Source of the DNA: Hyphococcus sp. | GTDB lineage: Bacteria > Pseudomonadota > Alphaproteobacteria > Caulobacterales > Parvularculaceae | Direction: 5' to 3' | DNA length: 64,000 nucleotides | NCBI GenBank assembly: GCA_013002535.1 | Contig: JABDJK010000030.1 | Coordinates: forward strand, 52,446-116,445 | Shown here: positions 25,152 to 34,693 of the stretch, one piece after another | Layout of the letters: each line of letters starts with the position of its first letter | How positions within the stretch are numbered: position 1 is the stretch's first letter | Notes under the pieces: generated by a model | The model's database searches: none | What the model was told of the DNA's origin: nothing | The model's input: only the letters and a program-made list of their open reading frames with translations | Translations under genes and position numbers: made by a program

Positions 25152-26609
25152 TTATTCCGGCAACGCCGCCAGGATATCCGCTGAAAACCGCGCGAGAGCA
25201 AACCCGCCGCCATCGTCAAAACCACGGCGCACAATCAAAACATTGCGCTCCGGAATAATCATCAAATATTGCCCGCGATTGCCGCGCGCAGCGTAGGTTC
25301 CTTTCGGCAGGCCGAACTTTTCATCATAGAGCCACCACTGGGCGCCATAGCCGGGATAGGGGTCACCGTTGGATCGCGTCGCCGGGGGCTGCGCTGGCGC
25401 TGGCGTAGCCACATAATCGTTCCAGTCTTCCGGCAGGACGCGTTCGCCGTTCCAAACGCCGTCGTTAAGGTAGAGAAGGCCAAGCCGCGCGAGATCGCGC
25501 GCCGTCGTCCACACCTGACTGGAAAGAATGAAATCGCCATTCCAGTCCGTTTCCAAAAACGTATGCCGCATACCGATCTTGTGTAGGAGCCTTTCAAACG
25601 GGAAGCGTAGATAGGCGTCGTCGTCATCTATTTTTTCGCGAAGCGCGCGCATCGCCGCCATGGTGTCATTGTTGGCGTAGCGCCAGCGCGTTCCGGGCTC
25701 CGCCACAAGCCGGTTGGTGATCGCATGATCGACAACGCGCGCGCCGCCAAAATAAACATCGTCCGTGCGATTGCCGGCATGCGGGCTGGTCAGCCCCGAC
25801 GACATATGAAGGAGATTTTCAATTGTAATATCGCGGCGCGGATCAGCCGGCGCTTCCCACGCCGATAGCGCTGCACGATCAGAGACATCGATAACGCCTT
25901 CTTTAACTGCGGCGCCAATTATCGATGATGCAATTGATTTTGCCACGGACCAAGTCCGTTGCGGCGTCGTCATCGAAATGCCGTCGCGATATTTTTCCGC
26001 AACAATTTTTCCATTCTCAACAACGATGACGGCGGTCGTTTCCGTTCCCTCGCCATAAGTCATGCGGTCAAAAGCGTCGGCGACCACGCCTGCGAGATTA
26101 TACCCTTGGGGCGTGTCCGCAAAAAAAGTCGTCGGGATGGCGTCGCCTTCCGGCCATAGATCGCTGGGTCCGAGCTCGGGCGCCTCCAGATCAATCATCG
26201 GGACATGTATCGCCGCCCATTGCGTCGCATAAGTCGGGAGTTGAACGCATCCCAAATGCGGCCGCCAGACGGCGTATCGCGGCGGCTCATTTTCATCGTA
26301 AGTAACGCTAACGGCGCGGAAATAATTCGCGGGCTCCTCACCGTCCGGCGTTGCATTCACAGATATACCATGAAATTCTGCGTCGGGCAGTTCCGCCATT
26401 GCCTCGCGATAGCCCGAATAGATGCGGTGCAATTCGTCGCCCGCGATTTCTTCGATAGAACGCCCCGCGTTGAAATGCGCCGAGCAAGTGAACGCCGTCT
26501 TATAACCTGCAACCAGCGAGAGATGCGCGCGGTCCGGCTCCTGCGCCGCGGCTGACGCCGCGAAAAAAATTGCGCTAGTCGCCAGCGTTACTTTTGCTGC
26601 GTTCTTCAT
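25152..26609 (-). CDS. Serine hydrolase, class C beta-lactamase fold, secreted
   Basis: 485 residues with a signal peptide (MKNAAKVTLATSAIFFAASAAA) and a beta-lactamase/esterase domain. The SxxK motif is SVAK in RTWSVAKSIASSIIG, the YxN motif is YAN in RWRYANNDTMAA, and the region GAQWWLYDEKFGLPKGTYAARGNRGQYLMIIPE follows, as in EstB- and 6-aminohexanoate-hydrolase-like enzymes. It could be a periplasmic esterase, amidase or peptidase; resistance to beta-lactams is not indicated. It overlaps the small membrane protein gene upstream by 35 bp, so the two are cotranscribed. Confidence 0.85.
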   Translation of the reverse strand: MKNAAKVTLATSAIFFAASAAAQEPDRAHLSLVAGYKTAFTCSAHFNAGRSIEEIAGDELHRIYSGYREAMAELPDAEFHGISVNATPDGEEPANYFRAVSVTYDENEPPRYAVWRPHLGCVQLPTYATQWAAIHVPMIDLEAPELGPSDLWPEGDAIPTTFFADTPQGYNLAGVVADAFDRMTYGEGTETTAVIVVENGKIVAEKYRDGISMTTPQRTWSVAKSIASSIIGAAVKEGVIDVSDRAALSAWEAPADPRRDITIENLLHMSSGLTSPHAGNRTDDVYFGGARVVDHAITNRLVAEPGTRWRYANNDTMAAMRALREKIDDDDAYLRFPFERLLHKIGMRHTFLETDWNGDFILSSQVWTTARDLARLGLLYLNDGVWNGERVLPEDWNDYVATPAPAQPPATRSNGDPYPGYGAQWWLYDEKFGLPKGTYAARGNRGQYLMIIPERNVLIVRRGFDDGGGFALARFSADILAALPE

Positions 26610-26781
26610 TTGCCTCGCCCTTTTTGAACAACAAGTATCCAGCCACGATACCACCGCCGGTTACCGCCATTAGAAAGCCGAAGAAAATAATTCGGCTTTG
26701 CAACTCATCAAATATGAAAAACGTTGCGGCGGCGAACGCCGCCAACACTGTCAGAACATTGATGACGATCATCCATTTCAT
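26575..26781 (-). CDS. Small two-helix membrane protein
   Basis: 68 residues: two membrane helices (MIVINVLTVLAAFAAATFFIF and IIFFGFLMAVTGGGIVAGYLLF) and a short charged C-terminal tail (KKGEANEERSKSN). I do not recognise the family. It lies between the M49-like peptidase gene (6 bp away) and the serine hydrolase gene (35 bp overlap), all on the minus strand, which supports it being real and cotranscribed. Confidence 0.6.
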   Translation of the reverse strand: MKWMIVINVLTVLAAFAAATFFIFDELQSRIIFFGFLMAVTGGGIVAGYLLFKKGEANEERSKSNAGD

Positions 26782-26787
26782 GGGCGC

Positions 26788-28503
26788 TTACAGTCGGCTT
26801 TTGTAGATCGGCTGAATATCCACCGGCAGATGCGTCAGCGATGCGATTGCATTCTCGGCAATATCATCAAGCTTTGCATAGTCGTCTAGGAACGTTGCCG
26901 CCGCGTCATAATCGCCATTGCCCTGAAGAACGACGACATCACGTGTCAGGTCACGAACTGCTTGTTCCAACTTTTCGAAATCCAACCGGTATTTACCGTC
27001 CTCAACGGTAAAGGCGCCGGCTTCCTTAAAGTACGAATATTGAAACGCCGCCCCGCGCGCATGGGCCGCCGCAACACCAAACCGCATGGACCGGAAGAGC
27101 CCGACAAAATGTGTCGCGAGATAGCTGTCTTTTTCCGCCGCATCCAATTCGCCGCGCTCCATCATATAGAGAACATTATAGCCGCCCATAATGTCGGCCT
27201 TGCCTTCTTCAATCGGCGAATAGAGTTCCTTCAGCTGCGCATTGACTGTCGTTTCTGCGCCATTGACCTCGATCGAGCCCGGCCCAAGACTGTGGGAAAG
27301 TTCGTGAAACAATGTCTTGTTGGACATGTGCTGTTTTTTCAAAAGCCCGGCTTGCTCCTCAACGAGGATGGTTTCCGCCATAGGCGCGAGGATGCGATCG
27401 AACTTGGCTCCGAGAACATTATTCAGGATCACTTTCTTGGCGCCCTTCGCTTCGCGCACGCGTTCGTCATTGGGCAAGTTAAAAGCAATCGTCTGAACGC
27501 CCGGCACATTGTCGCCGCCGCCATGAACCTGATAAGTCGCTGCGATGGGCGATTCAAATCCTCGCTTAAAGTTCTTGTAGTTCTCGTCAACCGGAAGGTG
27601 TCCTTCCATGTCGCGAAGGTAACCCTTATACTTCGCGAGCGCCGCGCTTTCATCCGGGTTCTTGACGGTGATGAATGCCTCATAGGCGGTTTTGTATCCG
27701 AATAATGTGTCCGTATAGACTTCGTAAGGACCGATGGCCGCTTCGATAGGCCCTTCAAGGTCCATCCACGCCATCTCGGATTCGTAATAGTCGTCGCTGA
27801 GGAATGAATCCGCGCGAAGGTTCAGAAATTTCTTCAGGCTGGCGTTTGACGTAATCTCCGCGGCTTCGCGCATTAACTGCGCCGCCGGTTCCAGCCACTC
27901 GCGGTAATGTTCCGCATAAGGGATCGCCACGAGACGGTCTCCGTCCCGGCGAATTACAGTGTAGCCGGAACGAAACGCTTCCTCATCTTCCGGGTGCGAA
28001 GCAATCCAGGCTTCAAATTCATCTTTGGTCATGTCCGCTGGATAAAACGCAGCGCCAGCCGGCATCGGCGTATCGCCATAAAATGGCGTATTATCATCGA
28101 GCGTATCCCACGGCCCGAAATGAAGATCAAACATTTCCAAAAGCGCTTCTTTGTGGGGGATATCGCTATTAATGATTTCCTCGCGCCATTTTGGATTTTG
28201 TTCGCTGCGCTGACGGAAATATATCGCCGACATCAATTCACCGACTTCATTCAATTTGTTAACAACGGCCTTTTCCTCGTCAGTCAGAAAAGACGTGTCG
28301 GGCGCCATTTCAACTTTCGCGAACTGGTCGCGCATGGCGGCGAGTCCATCTGCGCTTGCATAAACATCCGACGCCGTGATTTCAGTTTCGCTTCCGGCAA
28401 TTTCTGTCTCAGCCGCGGGCGATGGCGGCGCCTGTTCGGCAGGTTGCTCGCCTGAACACCCAGCGAGGACTGCAGCAAACGAAATGGCGATCAGTTTTTG
28501 CAT
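26788..28503 (-). CDS. Lipoprotein metallopeptidase, M49 (dipeptidyl-peptidase III) type
   Basis: A 571-residue lipoprotein: the lipobox LAGC places the lipidated cysteine at residue 16. The zinc site is HELSH (residues 400-404) followed about 30 residues later by EEGKAD (432-437), the order seen in bacterial M49 relatives; eukaryotic DPP III has a longer HELLGH motif and EECRAE. Family members remove dipeptides from the N-terminus of peptides, so a role in cleaving envelope or environmental peptides is likely. The start is the ATG at 28503, with AAGGAG upstream. It leads a three-gene minus-strand unit with the small membrane protein and the serine hydrolase. Confidence 0.82.
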   Translation of the reverse strand: MQKLIAISFAAVLAGCSGEQPAEQAPPSPAAETEIAGSETEITASDVYASADGLAAMRDQFAKVEMAPDTSFLTDEEKAVVNKLNEVGELMSAIYFRQRSEQNPKWREEIINSDIPHKEALLEMFDLHFGPWDTLDDNTPFYGDTPMPAGAAFYPADMTKDEFEAWIASHPEDEEAFRSGYTVIRRDGDRLVAIPYAEHYREWLEPAAQLMREAAEITSNASLKKFLNLRADSFLSDDYYESEMAWMDLEGPIEAAIGPYEVYTDTLFGYKTAYEAFITVKNPDESAALAKYKGYLRDMEGHLPVDENYKNFKRGFESPIAATYQVHGGGDNVPGVQTIAFNLPNDERVREAKGAKKVILNNVLGAKFDRILAPMAETILVEEQAGLLKKQHMSNKTLFHELSHSLGPGSIEVNGAETTVNAQLKELYSPIEEGKADIMGGYNVLYMMERGELDAAEKDSYLATHFVGLFRSMRFGVAAAHARGAAFQYSYFKEAGAFTVEDGKYRLDFEKLEQAVRDLTRDVVVLQGNGDYDAAATFLDDYAKLDDIAENAIASLTHLPVDIQPIYKSRL

Positions 28504-28711
28504 TACGGATATGCTCCTTAACAAGTTCGGATACCCGCTTGAGTGCAGGCGATCTGAATAGTTGGGTGAGACCTTAACGGTTCTCGGGGCAACACAAAAG
28601 CCCGCCTTAAAATTGCCCCATGCCAAATATATCGTCGCATCAGGGTTTGAAAGTAGCGCCGTGAAATGGTAGCGATTCGTTTTGTTGCGTTGCCGCAAAG
28701 GGGAAAGTTTA

Positions 28712-29929
28712 ATGGCCCGGTTTCTTCGTATGACGATCGCTCTTGCAACGGCTTACTTTGGCGCTGCGACGACAGCAACAGCGCAGCAGGCCGAACAAAC
28801 CAGTTTTTCAAACTGGTTGAACAGCTTTCGCGCCGAGGCCGCCGCTGCCGGCATCAGTCAGGACGTCATCGATAATGCGTTTGAAGGCGTCACAATCAAT
28901 CAACGCGTTTACGAATTGAACGACAATCAACCAGAATTTTCTCGCGCCATCTGGGATTACCTTGACGGCGCAGTCTCTGAGCGCCGCGTCACCGACGGCC
29001 GCGCAAAGATGGCGGAATATGCTTCGCTCCTGTCTGTCATTGAACAGGCCTACGGCGTAGACCGCGAAATCATCGTTGCCATATGGGGATTAGAATCTTC
29101 ATACGGCGCCATCCTTGGCAATTATGATGCGATCCAGGCGCTGGCGACGCTGGCTTTCGAAGGGCGCCGCACCGGCTATGGCCGCTCGCAATTGATGGGC
29201 GCCTTGAAAATTATTCAAAACGGGTACGCATCCCGCGATGAACTGAAAGGTTCGTGGGCCGGCGCCATGGGGCATACGCAATTTATTCCGACGACTTATT
29301 TAGCATACGCCATCGACCACGACGGCGATGGTCGCCGCGACATCTGGAACAATCTTGGCGATGTTTTCGCCTCCACGGCGAATTATTTGAGCGCGTCCGG
29401 CTATCGCGAGAATGAAGGCTGGGGCGTTGAAGTAAAATTGCCGGCGGGATTCGACTATTCACAAGCTGACGCGGCAAAAAAGAAAGTCCTCGTCGAATGG
29501 ACGGCCGCCGGCGTTGACGGCGCCGATGGATCGGATTTGCTGGCGCGCTTTGATCCTAATATTCGTGCGCGCCTTCGCGTTCCGGCTGGCGCCAATGGCC
29601 CGGCGTTTTTAACCTTCGGTAATTTCGACGCGATCCTAAAATATAACCGCTCGACCGCCTACGCCCTCGCGATTTCGCTCCTCAGCGAGGAAGCCGCGAA
29701 CCGCAGCGGCGCTGTCATCGGCGGCTGGCCCCGTAGCGACCGTCCGCTGGCGCTGGAAGAACGCAAAGCCCTGCAACAGGCGCTCACCGACCGCGGCTAT
29801 GATCCCGGCCCCGTTGACGGAATTATCGGCGCGGGCACGAAACGCGCCCTGCGCAAATGGCAAAAAGACGCCGGCCTCCCCGCGGACGGATATGCGTCCG
29901 CTTCCATTTTGGCGCGCTTGCAGTCTTAG
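28712..29929 (+). CDS. mltB: Lytic murein transglycosylase, MltB family, with peptidoglycan-binding domain
   Basis: Cleaves the glycan strand of peptidoglycan, forming 1,6-anhydroMurNAc ends. 405 residues: a signal peptide (RMTIALATAYFGAATTATA), the SLT/MltB catalytic domain with Glu128 in IWGLESSYG, the GAMGHTQFIPTTY motif, and a C-terminal peptidoglycan-binding domain (ALTDRGYDPGPVDGIIGAGTKRALRKWQ) near residues 350-400. ATG 28712 has a GGGGA ribosome site. It is monocistronic and divergent from the peptidase gene. Confidence 0.92.
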   Translation: MARFLRMTIALATAYFGAATTATAQQAEQTSFSNWLNSFRAEAAAAGISQDVIDNAFEGVTINQRVYELNDNQPEFSRAIWDYLDGAVSERRVTDGRAKMAEYASLLSVIEQAYGVDREIIVAIWGLESSYGAILGNYDAIQALATLAFEGRRTGYGRSQLMGALKIIQNGYASRDELKGSWAGAMGHTQFIPTTYLAYAIDHDGDGRRDIWNNLGDVFASTANYLSASGYRENEGWGVEVKLPAGFDYSQADAAKKKVLVEWTAAGVDGADGSDLLARFDPNIRARLRVPAGANGPAFLTFGNFDAILKYNRSTAYALAISLLSEEAANRSGAVIGGWPRSDRPLALEERKALQQALTDRGYDPGPVDGIIGAGTKRALRKWQKDAGLPADGYASASILARLQS

Positions 29930-29951
29930 GGACGCGCCTTAAACAAGGCTG

Positions 29952-31874
29952 GTGAGTGAAACCGGCCCCATAACACCAGCAAATATCATCTGGCGCGACG
30001 ATGGTACGCCGTTCGCGCCGGCCTATGATGACATCTATTTCGCTGACAACGGCGTCGAAGAGACACGTCACGTGTTTTTGGCGGGCAACGATTTGCCCCG
30101 AAGAATCCAGACAACGCAGAATTTAAATGTCGGTGAAATCGGGTTTGGGACGGGGCTCAATTTCCTGACGCTTTGTATGGACTGGCGCCGCGCCGAAAAA
30201 TCACAAAGCGCAAGGCTAAATTTTGTTTCTGTTGAGGCGCACCCCTTAACACGCGAGGATTTTCTGCGCGCTCATCAGGGCCGCGCTGGCTTTCGCAACA
30301 TCATCGAAGAAATTATCGATCAGTACCCGCCGATGCACGCTGGCGTTCATCGCCTGATCCTGACCGGCAATGTGACGCTGACCTTGATTTACGGCGACGC
30401 GCTCAAATCGCTCGAAAATTACGAGGCATCGATCGACGCCTGGTTCCTTGACGGGTTTGCGCCCGCGAAGAACCCCAAACTATGGTCCGAAGACTTGATG
30501 CGGGAAATCGCGCGGCTCTCATCGCCGGGAGCAACCATCGCCACGTTCACGGTCGCCGGCGCCGCGCGGCGGGCATTGATCGCTGCTGGATTTGATTTGG
30601 AAAAACGCAAAGGATTTGGCCGCAAACGTGAAATGCTCGTCGGCACAATCGAAAATACGCCGACAATAAAATTGAAAGCCGCGTGGTTTCGGGGATTCAC
30701 AAAGCCAGCATCGCCCGGCGCATCCATCGCGATCATCGGCGCCGGCATCGCCGGGGCGAGTCTTGCCCATGCGCTGCGCGCCCGTGGATTTGCGCTAACG
30801 GTTTTTGACGCGAATGGCCCTGTAAGCGGCGCCTCGGGCAACCCCGCTGGACTGATCATGCCGCGCCTTGACGCGGACACGTCGCCGATCGCGCGCTTCA
30901 ATGTCAGCGCATATGTGCATGTGCAATCCTTATTGGCGCGGCTTTCGCGGGAAAACCATGGACTTTTCCATCAATGCGGCGGCTCGCTGATCGCGAAAGA
31001 TGCCGAAGCCCGCGCGCGTTACGAGAAAATTTTATCGATCAATCCGCTTCCTGATGGCTGGATAGCAGACCAAGGCGACGCATTGACGTTTCGAAATGCA
31101 GGCGTTGTTGATCCGCCGCTTTTGGTGCGCACACTTCTAGGTGATACAAAGGTCCGGATTGCCCGAGTTAAAACATTGATGCGCGACGGCGACCAATGGC
31201 GACTGCAAATAGAAAACGACGATTCTGAACTTTTTGAATTTGTGATTATCGCCAACAGCGCCGATGCGCTCCGTTTCTCCCAATGCCGAACGCTGCCGCT
31301 AACGGCGTCGGCGGGCCAGATCGACGTTTTCCAAAATGAGCCCTCGCCGGCGTCCATCAAAGTATGCGGCGCCTATCGTTCGCCGCTCGCGAACGCAACT
31401 GGCAAGGGCCTTGCGATTGGCGCGACGTATACTGAGATTGCACCGGGTGCAACGCCGACGCCGCGCCGTTCTGCAACACAACAAAATCTGGATGCTGTCG
31501 CACAGTTTGACGACAACATTGTGCAAAACCTCTCGCCGGAATATTCGACCCCGCGCGCCAGCGTCCGCTGCGTGACACCCGACCAGACGCCAATCGTTGG
31601 ACCTGTTCCCGACTGGGGCCATTTTTCGGGCGCCTATGACGGGCTTCGCCATGGCCGGATTATGGATTATCCGCCGGCGCAATATGAGCCGGGTCTTTTC
31701 GTTCTGACGGGCCTTGGATCGCGCGGATTGGTGACGGCGACGCTTTGCGCAGAAATTATTGCCTCGCAAATCGCCGGCGCGCCGCCGCCGGTCGCCGCCG
31801 ATATTGAGGACTCCCTCAATCCTGCGCGGTTTTTCATCCGCGCGTTGAAACGGAAAAAAGCGCGTCACGGCTAA
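29952..31874 (+). CDS. mnmC: Bifunctional tRNA mnm5s2U biosynthesis protein MnmC
   Basis: Finishes 5-methylaminomethyl-2-thiouridine at tRNA wobble position 34. The 640-residue protein has the N-terminal methyltransferase domain (MnmC2: EIGFGTGLNFLTL, DAWFLDGFAPAKNPKLWSEDL) and a C-terminal FAD oxidoreductase domain (MnmC1: IAIIGAGIAGASLAHALRARG near 257, GASGNPAGLIMPRLD near 294, and the closing GLGSRGLVTATLCAEIIASQI). The start is GTG. Both domains look complete. Confidence 0.92.
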   Translation: MSETGPITPANIIWRDDGTPFAPAYDDIYFADNGVEETRHVFLAGNDLPRRIQTTQNLNVGEIGFGTGLNFLTLCMDWRRAEKSQSARLNFVSVEAHPLTREDFLRAHQGRAGFRNIIEEIIDQYPPMHAGVHRLILTGNVTLTLIYGDALKSLENYEASIDAWFLDGFAPAKNPKLWSEDLMREIARLSSPGATIATFTVAGAARRALIAAGFDLEKRKGFGRKREMLVGTIENTPTIKLKAAWFRGFTKPASPGASIAIIGAGIAGASLAHALRARGFALTVFDANGPVSGASGNPAGLIMPRLDADTSPIARFNVSAYVHVQSLLARLSRENHGLFHQCGGSLIAKDAEARARYEKILSINPLPDGWIADQGDALTFRNAGVVDPPLLVRTLLGDTKVRIARVKTLMRDGDQWRLQIENDDSELFEFVIIANSADALRFSQCRTLPLTASAGQIDVFQNEPSPASIKVCGAYRSPLANATGKGLAIGATYTEIAPGATPTPRRSATQQNLDAVAQFDDNIVQNLSPEYSTPRASVRCVTPDQTPIVGPVPDWGHFSGAYDGLRHGRIMDYPPAQYEPGLFVLTGLGSRGLVTATLCAEIIASQIAGAPPPVAADIEDSLNPARFFIRALKRKKARHG

Positions 31875-31880
31875 TCAAAT

Positions 31881-31990
31881 CCGCCAAGATTACGGCTCAT
31901 AATGTGCGTTAATTGCGTAGTTTTGGCGGAGGCCGGGTTATTCCCAAGCGCCGCTTGCGAGGCCCAGCAGCTTTAGGCTAAGTCCGGCGC
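31881..31990 (+). promoter_or_regulatory. Structured leader upstream of the cystathionine beta-synthase gene
   Basis: Two long-range inverted repeats fill the 141-bp gap before the gene: CCGCCAA (31881-31887) with TTGGCGG (31923-31929), and GCGCCG (31948-31953) with CGGCGC (31985-31990), with GGCC/GGCT segments inside the second. It could be an attenuator or riboswitch-like leader. It does not match a riboswitch I can name. Confidence 0.35.
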
Positions 31991-32015
31991 AATATTCCAG
32001 ATAAGGACATTCCCA

Positions 32016-33407
32016 ATGAAGGAAACTCCGTACGGCCCAGTGTTCGACAATGTGCTCGAGGGCATCGGCAAGACGCCGATGATCAAGGTCTCGAAAATTG
32101 ACGCCGGCAAATGCGACTTGTTCTTGAAACTCGAAGCCAACAATCCCGGCGGATCAATCAAGGACCGCATCGGCGTCGCGATGATTGAGGCGGCGGAACA
32201 ATCAGGCGCCTTAAAACCCGGCGGCACAATCATTGAGGCGACAGCGGGCAATACAGGATTGGCGCTGGCGCTTGTTGCGGCTCAAAAAGGCTACAAGACC
32301 ATTATTATCGTTCCCGATAAAATGGCGCAGGAAAAAATCTTTCATTTGAAGGCGCTCGGCGCCGATGTCCGCCTGACGCGATCTGATGTCGGCAAAGGCC
32401 ATCCCGAATATTATCAGGACATGGCAGAACGCATCGCGGAGGAAACTGGCGCATTCTATGTCAATCAGTTTGGCAATGCGGCAAATCCCGTGGCGCATAT
32501 CGAGGGAACGGGTCCCGAAATCCTTGGGCAGATGGACGGCAAAGTCGATGCTTTGATTGCAGGCATTGGTTCCGCCGGCACCATGACCGGGCTTTCCCGG
32601 TTTTTTGCTGAGAATTCTCCGTCTACGGAAATGATTTTGGCAGACCCAGTGGGATCGATACTGACAGACTATGTAAATACCGGTAAAATCCCTAACGAAG
32701 TAGGGTCCTGGTTGGTTGAAGGCATCGGTGAGGACTTCATCCCGGATATTGCAGACCTATCCAAAGTCAAAAAAGCGTACGCGATCAGCGATCAGGAAAG
32801 TTTCGAAGCGGCGCGCGACCTCCTTAAAAAAGAGGGAATTCTCGCCGGGTCTTCATCGGGCACTATTCTTTGCGCCGCGCTGAAATATTGCCGCGAACAA
32901 AAAGAGAAAAAGCGCGTCGTCGCCTTCGTTTGCGACCGCGGCGACAAATACCTCTCGAAAATGTTCAATGACTATTGGATGTACGATCAAGGTTTCCTGA
33001 AACGGGAACCAAAGGATGATCTCACCGATCTCATCACCCGCCGCCATTCCGAACGCGCAACCGTCACTGTCAAGCCTGACGACACGCTGATGCAGGCCTA
33101 TGGCAAAATGAAACTCTATGACATCTCGCAACTTCCGGTGCTCGGCGACGAAGGCGAGGTCCAAGGCTTGCTTGATGAAGAAGATTTGCTGTTCGCCGTC
33201 GTTCGCAATCACGACAAATGGGGCGATCCGGTTAAATCCGCCATGACTTACCGCGTCGAGACTCTCGAAGCCACGCGGCCAATCGAAGACCTGCTGCCAG
33301 TGTTCACCAAAGGCTATGTGGCGGTCGTCGTCAAAGGCGGCGAGTTTGAAGGCCTTATCACGCGCACAGATTTGCTGAATTATCTACGCTTGCAGGTTGC
33401 GCAATGA
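32016..33407 (+). CDS. Cystathionine beta-synthase with C-terminal CBS pair
   Basis: PLP enzyme that condenses serine (or O-acetylserine) with homocysteine, or makes cysteine from related substrates. The 463-residue product has the catalytic core with the PLP lysine in NNPGGSIKDRIG (about 44-55), the phosphate-binding EATAGNTGLAL, a SAGTMTGLSRF loop and GSSSGTILCA, then two CBS domains (about 335-460; TVKPDDTLMQAYGKMKLYDISQLPVLG and a second copy) that usually sense adenosyl compounds. It heads an operon with the SMR and ArsC-like genes (4-bp overlap, then 3-bp gap). A cysE gene lies 10 kb downstream. Confidence 0.9.
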   Translation: MKETPYGPVFDNVLEGIGKTPMIKVSKIDAGKCDLFLKLEANNPGGSIKDRIGVAMIEAAEQSGALKPGGTIIEATAGNTGLALALVAAQKGYKTIIIVPDKMAQEKIFHLKALGADVRLTRSDVGKGHPEYYQDMAERIAEETGAFYVNQFGNAANPVAHIEGTGPEILGQMDGKVDALIAGIGSAGTMTGLSRFFAENSPSTEMILADPVGSILTDYVNTGKIPNEVGSWLVEGIGEDFIPDIADLSKVKKAYAISDQESFEAARDLLKKEGILAGSSSGTILCAALKYCREQKEKKRVVAFVCDRGDKYLSKMFNDYWMYDQGFLKREPKDDLTDLITRRHSERATVTVKPDDTLMQAYGKMKLYDISQLPVLGDEGEVQGLLDEEDLLFAVVRNHDKWGDPVKSAMTYRVETLEATRPIEDLLPVFTKGYVAVVVKGGEFEGLITRTDLLNYLRLQVAQ

Positions 33408-33727
33408 CGGCATGGCTCTCTCTTCTGACGGCGATTGTACTGGAAGTCATTGGCACATCGCTCCTGAAAGAATCCAGCGATTTCGAAAAGCCGATGATCG
33501 GGCTCGCCGCCATTGGATTTTACACCGCGTCGCTCGTCTTTCTTGCGCCGGCATTGAAAGCAATTCCTGTTGGCATCGCCTACGCAATCTGGGCTGGCGT
33601 CGGGATCGTCGCTGTGACACTCGTTGGGCTCGTCGCCTTCAATCAACGCCTGGAACTAACCCAATACATTTTTATCGGTTTGATCCTGGTCGGCGCCATT
33701 GGATTGCGCCTGACGACCGAAGGATAA
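33404..33727 (+). CDS. Small multidrug resistance (SMR) family transporter
   Basis: 107 residues, four membrane helices, with the essential membrane glutamate at position 14 in TAIVLEVIGTSLLKES and the conserved GIAYAIWAGVGIV and QRL segments. SMR proteins export quaternary ammonium compounds or guanidinium with protons. The start overlaps the cystathionine beta-synthase stop by 4 bp. Whether it exports a toxic cation or belongs to the guanidinium-type Gdx branch cannot be decided by eye. Confidence 0.88.
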   Translation: MTAWLSLLTAIVLEVIGTSLLKESSDFEKPMIGLAAIGFYTASLVFLAPALKAIPVGIAYAIWAGVGIVAVTLVGLVAFNQRLELTQYIFIGLILVGAIGLRLTTEG

Positions 33728-33730
33728 ACG

Positions 33731-34072
33731 ATGAAACTTTACGGTCTGAAAAATTGCGACACCTGCCGGAAGGCAATGAAACAATTGGATGCCGCTGGCG
33801 TGAATTATGATTTTCTTGACGTCCGAGACGACGGCGTTTCAAAACGTCAAGTCATGGATTGGGCAAAAGCCGTCGGCTGGGAGAAGCTTCTAAACAGGGC
33901 GTCGACGACCTGGCGGCAATTGCCCGCCGATGAAAAAGACAACGTCGACCATAGCCAAGCAGTGCGTCTGATGGCGGACCATCCAACATTGATCAAGCGA
34001 CCGGTGGTTCAACTGGGCGGCGACGTTTTCATCGGGTGGAAGAAAGAAACGCAGGACGCGCTGTTGAAATAA
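33731..34072 (+). CDS. ArsC/Spx-family thioredoxin-fold protein (YffB-like)
   Basis: 113 residues with MKLYGLKNCDTCRKAMKQLD at the start (Cys9 and Cys12) and the KRPVVQLGGDVFIGWKKE segment near the end, typical of the ArsC/YffB group. YffB-like proteins bind glutathione and are thought to be thiol-dependent reductases; arsenate reduction is not shown, and no ars genes are near. It follows the SMR gene by 3 bp and closes the cbs operon. Confidence 0.87.
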   Translation: MKLYGLKNCDTCRKAMKQLDAAGVNYDFLDVRDDGVSKRQVMDWAKAVGWEKLLNRASTTWRQLPADEKDNVDHSQAVRLMADHPTLIKRPVVQLGGDVFIGWKKETQDALLK

Positions 34073-34195
34073 AAAATTCATCACGGCGCTCTTGAAGGAT
34101 AAAAATTTACACCTATCTCCTGCGCGTCAACGGGCGTCATCATTGGCGACCGATTGACATTGTTTCGTATTAACTACGCAGTAGGAGGCAATGTC

Positions 34196-34693
34196 ATGTT
34201 CCGACCCCTTACGCTTTTTAACAGATCACGAAATGCACCCACGCTTCGCGAAAGCGACCGGGCGGATCCATTCGTGCAATTCCATCATGAAATGAACCGT
34301 CTGTTCGATGATTTCTTCGATGATTTCGGCGCCCCGTCCTATTTCACCGGCGATCGCGACGCATCACGCCCGATCCATATTGATATTCATGACAAGGGCA
34401 AGGCGTTCGAAATCGAAGCCGAACTTCCTGGCGTCGACGAAGACGACATCGATGTTGAACTGGTTGACAATGTTCTGACCATTCAGGGAAAGAAAAATTA
34501 CGAAAAAACGGATCAAGACGGAGACTTTGTATCGCGCGGCGTTTCGTCATTTCATCGTTCGATGTCACTGCCGTTCGATGTCGATCCGGACGAGATCAAT
34601 GCAAAATTCAAGAACGGCGTACTCAAATTGCGCCTAAGGAAGCCGCCGGAACTGGAATCGCGGCGCAAAAAAATCTCGATCAGTCGGGATTAA
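34196..34693 (+). CDS. Hsp20-family small heat shock protein
   Basis: 165 residues forming an ATP-independent chaperone that holds unfolded proteins. The alpha-crystallin domain spans about 55-150 (HIDIHDKGKAFEIEAELPGVDEDDIDVEL ... FKNGVLKLRLRKP), with the A-x-x-x-N-G-V-L motif intact. The start ATG 34196 has a strong AGGAGG 8 nt upstream. A TTGACA element lies at 34154-34159, without a clear -10 element. The 3' end overlaps the convergent P-loop protein gene by 4 bp. Confidence 0.9.
   Translation: MFRPLTLFNRSRNAPTLRESDRADPFVQFHHEMNRLFDDFFDDFGAPSYFTGDRDASRPIHIDIHDKGKAFEIEAELPGVDEDDIDVELVDNVLTIQGKKNYEKTDQDGDFVSRGVSSFHRSMSLPFDVDPDEINAKFKNGVLKLRLRKPPELESRRKKISISRD

Noticed and set aside
34154..34195. 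A heat-shock promoter or RNA thermometer before the Hsp20 gene
   Set aside because: A TTGACA element is present, but no matching -10 box or ROSE-type pairing with the ribosome site could be seen.
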